A stretch of DNA of 11,212 bases from Pavlovales sp. CCMP2436. Its lineage: Eukaryota; Haptophyta; Pavlovophyceae; Pavlovales. Of this stretch, positions 6,919 through 11,212 are shown piece after piece. A program made the translations under genes and the position numbers. The stretch is from contig MU631682.1 of the NCBI GenBank assembly GCA_026770615.1, positions 17,413 through 28,624 on the forward strand, in the 5' to 3' direction. Under the pieces are notes generated by a model. That model did not search any database. It worked only from the letters and a program-made list of their open reading frames with translations, and was not told the DNA's origin. Position 1 is the stretch's first letter; the number at the start of each line of letters is the position of its first letter.

Positions 6919-7045
6919 GGGCTAAGAGTCGATCTAGGGATGAAGATAAGACGAACGAGGCGCACTAAGCGCCAATATTCAAATCAGGTCTGAGAAGTCC
7001 TGGTGAACCACCGGAGTAGAATGATGCCTCTAATGGGCATAACAC
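6856..7045. repeat. Duplicated leader/N-terminus repeat, left copy
   Basis: About 95% identical to 8167-8370, in the same orientation, ending at ...ATAACAC in both. It contains the 5' leader and start of a minus-strand ORF. It also has a perfect 8-bp inverted repeat CCAGATGG (6857-6864) / CCATCTGG (6875-6882). Unlike the right copy it has one rather than two copies of a 23-bp internal unit, six extra bases near the end, and no TATA box just outside. Confidence 0.85.
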
Positions 7046-7641
7046 TCCCACCCATGTAGCGAACGGGATGCTGAATCAATGATGGATCTAATCGAGGTTG
7101 AGCGTTGTGCGCGTTCCTTCGCGAGCACGGGATTGTCCGAAGATTTGATCTGCATCGAGATGTGAGTAGTACGCGTACATGTTGATGACATGTTGATGAT
7201 GATGAGTGATGATCGTTGATAATGATCGGTGAGATCGGTGATGATGATCGGTGACGCGGTTGAGGTAGAATGTAGGAGATAGACAGTGAAGGCCGTCGAT
7301 GCTGGTAACGTTTGAGAGTTTGCGGAGATCCGTATACGTGGCGAACAAGTAACAGTTGTGCGGCTCTGTCTGTGCGGCTCTGTCTGTACAAGTGGAACGA
7401 TTCGGCTTTGTTGTGTCGTAGCGCGGTGGCCACGATGAGGCTCCTGGATCACGCGTAGTCTGTGGGGTCGTCAAGAGCACGGGCGCGTAGTGCAAGTCCA
7501 TGCACAGCACCTTCCACAGGTAGGCAGCTGTTCTCGTCTCCTGTCCAAGTGGACGGGGGGTTTGGTTTCGGATGGATTCGGATGGGTTCGGATGGATTCG
7601 GATGGGTTCGGATTAAATCGGGAATGGACGACAGAGCTGCA
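7046..7641. other. Region between leader copies; unassigned, repeats and possible minus-strand exon
   Basis: The base composition is mixed. A GAT/GATC-rich simple-sequence stretch lies at about 7178-7255 and a doubled TGCGGCTCTGTC unit at about 7359-7386. Three overlapping minus-strand frames stay open between 7510 and 6984. In one of them the part nearest 7530-7450 looks most like protein (TAAYLWKVLCMDLHYAPVLL, codons around 7526-7467), whereas the rest is translated simple repeat. It might be an exon downstream of the broken coiled-coil ORF, but no splice pair could be fixed. No gene is called. Confidence 0.3.
7567..7613. repeat. Decanucleotide tandem repeat
   Basis: The unit ttcggatgg(a/g) repeats four times (7567-7606) with alternating last base, so the true period is 20. 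A partial fifth unit (7607-7613) ends it. The 10-bp period changes frame with each unit, so it is unlikely to be coding. Confidence 0.85.
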
Positions 7642-8229
7642 CTATCGATGGTGTCTGGTTAGACGGGGTATGCCGGTGCAGTGGTCGCGCGCAGCGCGGT
7701 CGTGGTCGGGCGTGTATGGCTTAAAAAGCTCGCGCTGCCGCTCCTCTTCGAGTGTGAGCTCGCGCGGCGGGTTCTGCACGAAGTCGCGCTCGAGCCTCGC
7801 GATTTACCCCAGGATGAGAGCGTCGTCGCGCGTCGCGCGCGCATCGAGCTCGCCGGGCACTTGGCTGAGCTCGCGCGCCTCTCGCACCCGGTCTATCTCG
7901 CCGAGCTTCTCGAGGAGGTAGGCGCGCTGCTCGTTCTCGTCGCGCGCCTCGAGCTCGCTCTGCTCGAGCTTGCGCGCGAGCTCGCGCGCGTACTACTCGT
8001 CGCGCGCCTCGAGCACGCCACGCTCGCGCGCCTCCTCGAGCTCGCCGCGCGTGCGCGCCTCGAGCTCGTCCCGAGCTAGCTGCTCGGCGAGCTCGGGCTG
8101 CGCGGCCGGAGATGGCGGCCGCTGTGATGGTGGCATGATGGCCGCAGTCGTGTTACTTGTGTTGTAGCCAGATGGCAGGATGTTCCCATCTGGCAGGGCC
8201 TCACTGCCCGGCGCCGCTGCGACGGGCAT
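7642..8229 (-). pseudogene. Coiled-coil protein gene broken by two in-frame stops
   Basis: A single minus-strand frame runs from ATG 8229 to TAG 7644-7642 (195 codons before the final stop) but contains TAG at 7995-7993 and TAA at 7806-7804. Coding character continues unchanged across both. Segments include MPVAAAPGSEALPDGNILPS (inside the duplicated leader), a Pro-rich linker (IMPPSQRPPSPAAQPE), and long charged coiled-coil stretches (LEQSELEARDENEQRAYLLE; REARELSQVPGELDAR). After the second stop comes FVQNPPRELTLEEERQRELF then KPYTPDHDRAARDH. No frameshift is needed, so point mutations are the simplest cause. TAA, TAG and TGA all end other genes here, arguing against stop reassignment. A TATA box upstream suggests it may still be transcribed. 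The family is unknown. Confidence 0.6.
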
Positions 8230-8370
8230 GGCTAAGAGTCGATCAGGGATGAAGATAAGACGAACGAGGCTCACTAAGCGCCGATATTCAAATCAGGTCT
8301 GAGAAGTTCTGGTGAACCACAGGACGAAGTCCTGGTGAACCACCGGACTAGAATGATGCCTCTATAACAC
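8167..8370. repeat. Duplicated leader/N-terminus repeat, right copy
   Basis: This is the partner of 6856-7045, with about eight substitutions and two one-base gaps over roughly 180 aligned bases. It keeps the CCAGATGG/CCATCTGG inverted repeat. It has a tandem duplication of a 23-bp unit (8303-8325 and 8326-8348, two differences). On the minus strand it forms the 5' leader and first codons of the broken coiled-coil ORF. The repeat edge at 8370 falls about 40 bp downstream of a TATA box, near where transcription would begin. Confidence 0.85.
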
Positions 8371-8410
8371 ATCAACCACCACAATCAACCGATTGTGCGT
8401 GAACGACCAT

Positions 8411-8421
8411 TATTTATATAG
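8411..8421 (-). promoter_or_regulatory. TATA box for the minus-strand leader
   Basis: On the minus strand the sequence reads CTATATAAATA. A start site about 30 bp downstream would fall near 8380, matching the edge of the duplicated leader at 8370. This suggests the duplicated unit corresponds closely to the 5' end of a transcript. Confidence 0.45.
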
Positions 8422-8499
8422 AAAATTAGGGCCGCTCTTCACTAGAATTTATGGGCCCTTGGGCGCAGGGTTTTTTTGAACGGGAGGCTTTTTTAAGTC

Positions 8500-8671
8500 A
8501 TTTCCACGTTGCCATAGATATGGGAAAAATATAGGCGAATATATTTGCCATATTTACCTGGTCAACTTGCCACGGTAAATATGGCAATATATGGCAATAT
8601 ATGGCAAAAAAATCTTCGCTGGCAATATTGGAAAAAATATAGGCAATATCTGGCCTATGCCAATTTCCACG
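8500..8671. mobile_element. MITE-like 154-bp AT-rich insertion with 9-bp target duplication
   Basis: Identical 9-bp direct repeats ATTTCCACG (8500-8508 and 8663-8671) flank 8509-8662. The enclosed sequence is AT-rich with roughly mirrored ends (TTGCCATAG...ATAT against TGGCATAGGCCAGATAT on the other strand). It has a perfect 14-bp inverted repeat TTGCCATATTTACC (8545-8558) / GGTAAATATGGCAA (8574-8587) and an atatatggca tandem (about 8578-8606). It has no ORF, so it would be non-autonomous. A 9-bp duplication is typical of Mutator-like elements; assignment to a superfamily is inference. Confidence 0.5.
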
Positions 8672-8720
8672 CCTTAAACGGGCGGATTGAACGGGCCATT
8701 GAACGGGAGGATTGAACGGG
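8672..8720. repeat. Short tandem repeat attgaacggg
   Basis: Three exact copies (8686-8695, 8698-8707, 8711-8720) and a degenerate one (cttaaacggg, 8672-8681) at 12-14 bp spacing. A related tttgaacgggagg lies at about 8476-8488, on the other side of the MITE-like insertion, so the insertion may have split an older array. Confidence 0.7.
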
Positions 8721-8972
8721 CTGCAAGTCGGGGGATGTTAAAAGAACTATTATAAAAAAATGAATGCTGTGTAATTTATTCCGCTAGTTCGTCGACATCT
8801 CATCGACGTCGGTTCAATTCCATAACGACGTCATTTACTCCGAGGGGTGAAACCCGCCGTACGCGCAGGTACCTTCTGCTGCGCCTATGCAATGAAGGCC
8901 CACCACTGACAAGAGATCACGTTGATGAGTTGGCGGTTCAGACTTTAAAATTAATTTCACCTGACAGGTCAC
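8721..8972. other. Spacer; nothing assigned
   Basis: Mixed composition with short GACGTC-containing inverted sequences (about 8790-8832). A tRNA-like GGTTCAATTCC at 8812-8822 was considered, but no cloverleaf forms around it. No ORF with coding bias was seen. Confidence 0.5.
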
Positions 8973-9296
8973 ACGGTTTTTCACCGTTTTTGTCCCTCGG
9001 GACAAGAATCGCAATGTGTGATACAGGCTGGTGTTGAAGTAATGTCTGTGATTCGCGAAATTACGCCGTGCTCACAGACGGGCAGCATTTTCAGACGTCG
9101 GGGGAGATGCAACGGAGGCCGGTCAGCGCACCAGTCGAGAGTCGTCAACTGTCGTGCGCCTGATCAGGTCAGTGGTGGGGACGGTCTCCGTGTGCCCAGG
9201 GTGGATCCCTGGATCTTAGTACTTTTCAACGCTCGGGTCCAGTGCGAGCTTTGTGGAGACGGACGTTTAACTAGAAACTTACACTGCCGAAGTGCC
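8973..9296 (+). repeat. Structured repeat, copy 1 (possible ncRNA or old LTR/SINE-like element)
   Basis: It aligns by eye along its length to 9755-10080 at roughly 65-70% identity. Order of parts: hairpin ACGGT/ACCGT (8973-8977, 8983-8987); hairpin TGTCC/GGACA (8991-8995, 9000-9004); AGAATC (9005-9010); a less conserved middle; a GGTGGGGACGGT box (about 9174-9185); hairpin CCAGGG/CCCTGG (9196-9201, 9207-9212); TTTTCAACGCTC (about 9223-9234); and a GGACGTTTAACTAGAAACTTACAC tail region (ending about 9285). Stem sequences differ from copy 2 while pairing is kept. No convincing ORF. The strand is assigned only by convention. Confidence 0.55.
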
Positions 9297-9754
9297 TCGC
9301 TGTCTCGGTGCCGTCGGAAATGCGTGTGAGTTTGCACAAGAATCACCTTGCTATTATTACTGGCTCTGTGAGCGCGCCGGGCGGGGGTGACCTGCCTGTG
9401 CAATCAAAAGCGGAGAGACTCCGTAAACTGTTTCCTGGAATTATGTTTATTGCTACGCAGCTTGCCCGATCGCTTTTGAGGTGTTTACCATATACTCTTT
9501 TTATAGAGTGCTTAGAAGAAAATATTCAGGATTCCATCAGAGCGCACACTTGAAAAGGCAGAGACCACCTGTGCACAGCACCCCGTGGTGCGCAACGCAA
9601 TGGGTCGGGAAAAGCCGTATTTCTCATAGTGTTTTACAATTCCAAATGACTCGCAATTGGGAAGAAAAATGCCCTGAACCAAAACCCAAAACCACTGAGC
9701 CCGAGGCCCACCCTAGTGAAGGGGTGGGGTAGACTGGACCCCAGCAAAAACCTC
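9297..9754. other. Hairpin-dense stretch between the two structured repeats
   Basis: Perfect short inverted repeats: TGTG/CACA (9325-9328, 9335-9338) followed by AGAATC; CGGAG/CTCCG (9411-9415, 9419-9423); ACTCT/AGAGT (9494-9498, 9505-9509); GCACC/GGTGC (9578-9582, 9587-9591); CCCACCC/GGGTGGG (9707-9713, 9722-9728); GGGGT/ACCCC at about 9726-9742. Open frames here are short and lack the codon bias of the window's real genes. Confidence 0.45.
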
Positions 9755-10080
9755 CCACTTTGTGGTTCCTGCCCCTCGTGGGCAAGAATCACACTGTGGG
9801 ATAATGGCTGTCGGAGTATAGTTGTCTGTGCTATGGCGCTACAGGATTGTCGCGTGCGCAGGCGTGCGGCAGCTCGAGCGCTCGAGATGCAGAGAAACTG
9901 TTCGGTCAGCAGCAAATCAGTCGAGCGGCGTTGATTGTCGTTTTGTTGATCAGACTCAGCGGTGGGGACGGTATCCGGTGTGCCCGGAAAGTTCCCCGGA
10001 TCCGAGTGTTTTTCAACGCTCTGGTTCGGGTTTCAGAACCATTCGGGGGCGGACGTATAATTAGAAATTTACACACTCGT
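9755..10080 (+). repeat. Structured repeat, copy 2
   Basis: Same orientation and order of parts as copy 1: hairpin CCAC/GTGG (9755-9758, 9762-9765); hairpin TGCCC/GGGCA (9770-9774, 9780-9784); AGAATC (9785-9790); GATGCAG...TCAGTCGAG middle; GGTGGGGACGGT (9961-9972); CCGG/CCGG stem (9984-9987, 9996-9999); TTTTTCAACGCTC (about 10009-10021); and GGACGTATAATTAGAAATTTACAC tail region (about 10051-10074). Open frames on both strands exist, but differences from copy 1 are spread over all codon positions, so coding is not supported. Confidence 0.55.
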
Positions 10081-10306
10081 TTTCGAATTCGCGCCACAAT
10101 GTTGTAAGACTAACGCCTCACGTTGACGAAGTCAGTGAGTTAATAACACCTGTTGAACCATGCTGAGCCGCTATATATGTATTAATGATAGGGAGGGATT
10201 CAAGCTGGCGTCTGACTGTTCTGAATGTTGTGCTGGTCTGAGCGCTGCGTCGCCCATTACCTGCTGCGTGCCTTAGGTTAAACGTTTATGAATTTGTTGT
10301 AATAAA
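10081..10306 (+). terminator. Unassigned spacer ending in a poly(A) signal
   Basis: No gene is seen in 10081-10300. AATAAA lies at 10301-10306, preceded by T/G-rich DNA, and could end a plus-strand transcript covering the structured repeats. There is no direct evidence that such a transcript exists. Confidence 0.35.
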
Positions 10307-10356
10307 GCACATATTATTATTCTAATGATCTTGCGGTCCTCCGAGCGGACTCGGTT

Positions 10357-10614
10357 TTGTGCTCGGACCCAGCGGCCTTGCGATTAAGTGCAAACGACTT
10401 GCACCTCGATAAATACGCGTCTGACTCACAGCTTGACACATCATCCTGCGAGCGGACATCATGCATGAACCGTCTGTCCAACGGACTCCATGAACTGTAT
10501 AATTATGTGCTACGTCCGCAAGCAGCAGGCTTGGCGGCAGGCAACGCTGGCGCGAGCACAGCTAGAGCCAGGAGCCCGGACAGAAAGCTATTCAGCATTG
10601 AATATATATATTGA
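10357..10614 (+). CDS. Doubtful short ORF or exon
   Basis: This plus-strand frame is open from about 10307 to TGA 10612-10614. Its only in-frame ATG in the clear part is at 10465, giving 49 residues (MNRLSNGLHELYNYVLRPQA at the start). The longer frame upstream (SANDLHLDKYASDSQLDTSS) has moderate coding bias. No domain, start context or splice site decides it. It could be an exon, a small protein or chance. A hairpin CCGAG/CTCGG (about 10340-10353) lies at its head. Confidence 0.2.
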   Translation: MCSDPAALRLSANDLHLDKYASDSQLDTSSCERTSCMNRLSNGLHELYNYVLRPQAAGLAAGNAGASTARARSPDRKLFSIEYIY

Positions 10615-10854
10615 AAGTTACGCGTTGTTGCGCGTCGGAGCCTGCGTCAGAGATCTAAGATCAGCTTGATAATTTGTCACACCACCAGCCAGAACCCCCA
10701 GGAACCCTCAGGGCTCCAATACTATAACCATTATCCACGCATATACGTATATTTACGTTATATATTATAATAATTAGGCATTGGGCGAATTAAACTCAAC
10801 CACAGAAGGGGGGGGGCTCGGTCGAGTCGTGCGGCTGTCACGACCTTGAGCCCG
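10615..10854. other. AT-rich spacer at the 3' end of the last gene
   Basis: AT-rich sequence (TATATATA, ATATACGTATAT, TATATATTATAATAATTA) is followed by a nine-G run (10808-10816). It should contain the 3' UTR of the minus-strand gene ending at 10855. No AATAAA was found in the expected place, and no RNA gene was seen. Confidence 0.5.
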
Positions 10855-11212
10855 TTAGGGTTCAAGCTCGGCCGCCCGCTCGACGAGCTGCTTGAGCTGC
10901 GCGTGCATCCGCACGATGAGCGCGTCCGAGTGTGCGTAGAGCCCCGAGCTCAGCAGCGAGTCACGTCGCTGCCGCAACCGCTCCGCCGCCTCCAGCGGGT
11001 CCTCCAAGGGCGCGCCCGCCGCCATGCCCCCGCTCACCGGCGCGGCCGCCGAGGACGCGGGCGGCGGAAGCGCAGGCGAGCCCGTGGGGGCGGCCACCGC
11101 GTGCTCGCCCGCACTCGCACGTGCCGTCTCGACCGCAAGCTGCTCGCGCAGCGCGCTGAGCTGCGCCGCGTCGCTCTGATGCTCCGCGCTGTGCGCGCGC
11201 GCGAGCGCCTCC
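10855..11212 (-). CDS. C-terminal end of a coiled-coil protein (partial, runs off the window)
   Basis: The minus-strand frame is open from the window edge to TAA 10857-10855, giving 118 codons with strong G/C third-position bias. It starts in a coiled coil (AEHQSDAAQLSALREQLAVE), passes through an Ala/Pro/Gly-rich linker (TGSPALPPPASSAAAPVSGG), and ends in a second charged helix: LEAAERLRQRRDSLLSSGLY, then AHSDALIVRMHAQLKQLVER and AAELEP. The RDSLLxSGxYxxxDxLIxxM/L pattern resembles a short C-terminal motif I associate with centrosomal or ciliary coiled-coil proteins. That is a weak memory-based comparison and no name is given. The 5' part lies beyond the right edge. Confidence 0.65.
   Translation of the reverse strand, partial: EALARAHSAEHQSDAAQLSALREQLAVETARASAGEHAVAAPTGSPALPPPASSAAAPVSGGMAAGAPLEDPLEAAERLRQRRDSLLSSGLYAHSDALIVRMHAQLKQLVERAAELEP

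Noticed and set aside
7178..7255. GAT/GATC-rich stretch as a CRISPR-like or iteron array
   Set aside because: The repeats are irregular simple sequence without uniform spacers or a repeat of constant length.
7642..8229. Reassigned stop codons (TAA/TAG as sense) to explain the open coiled-coil frame
   Set aside because: Other genes here appear to end at TAA (4962, 10855), TAG (5267) and TGA (2060, 3749), so nonsense mutation is simpler.
8800..8835. tRNA-like T-loop GGTTCAATTCC
   Set aside because: The supposed T-stem does not pair beyond two bases and no acceptor, D or anticodon arms could be built.
2386..9102. Scattered GACGTC palindromes as a regulatory family
   Set aside because: They occur singly or in local clusters in exons, introns and spacers without consistent spacing or position relative to genes.
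8973..9296. Known RNA genes (SRP RNA, U-snRNA, hammerhead ribozyme)
   Set aside because: The diagnostic motifs (for example CTGATGA...GAAA for hammerhead) were not found; short resemblances such as CTGATCAG were isolated.
9164..10097. Conserved minus-strand peptides in both structured repeats (CKFLVKRPSPQ / CKFLIIRPPPN)
   Set aside because: The alignment has almost no gaps, so every frame looks similar. Substitutions do not prefer third positions and the frames lack the coding bias of real genes.

Overview
The window looks like nuclear DNA from a GC-rich unicellular eukaryote, most likely an alga or other protist. Coding stretches are very GC-rich with G/C-ending codons. Spacers are AT-rich. 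Apparent GT-AG introns interrupt at least three genes, some with C-rich pyrimidine tracts, and AATAAA-type poly(A) signals and TATA boxes are visible. No bacterial operon, Shine-Dalgarno site, rRNA, tRNA or CRISPR array was seen. A haptophyte-like alga would fit, but the species cannot be named from this sequence. TGA, TAA and TAG all end genes here, so the standard genetic code is assumed.

Left part (1-4962, all plus strand). There is the last exon of a gene entering from the left (20-157) and an AT-rich spacer. Next comes an unrecognised 417-residue gene with one in-frame intron (714-2060), then a spacer with short repeats. A two-zinc-finger protein follows (2647-3749), whose middle is a Gly/Ser-rich tandem repeat containing one inverted unit. 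Last is a three-exon gene of unknown function (about 3920-4962). The last two genes can be read through only if single bases are missing at four places, all in the same direction. That pattern suggests base-loss errors in the assembly or decay.

Middle (5267-8421, all minus strand). A two-exon Ser/Thr-Pro-rich basic protein (6591 down to 5267) has a C-terminal TPVRRSAR motif like those of mitotic microtubule-associated proteins. It has a TATA box and a repeated upstream motif. Further right, two about 95% identical copies of a roughly 190-bp leader-plus-N-terminus sequence (6856-7045 and 8167-8370) flank 1.1 kb. The right copy heads a coiled-coil ORF broken by two in-frame stops. The left copy heads a 34-codon ORF that stops at once.

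Right part (8422-11212). This part is repeat- and structure-rich. It has a 154-bp MITE-like insertion between 9-bp direct repeats, a small tandem repeat, and two diverged copies (8973-9296 and 9755-10080) of a roughly 310-bp hairpin-bearing element. Base pairing in that element is kept by paired changes, and a hairpin-dense stretch lies between the copies. A poly(A) signal, a doubtful short ORF and the C-terminal end of a minus-strand coiled-coil gene (10855-11212) close the window.

The genes do not form an obvious pathway. Two of the minus-strand products (the TPVRRSAR protein and the end-of-window coiled-coil protein) are compatible with cytoskeleton or centrosome roles, but this is inference.
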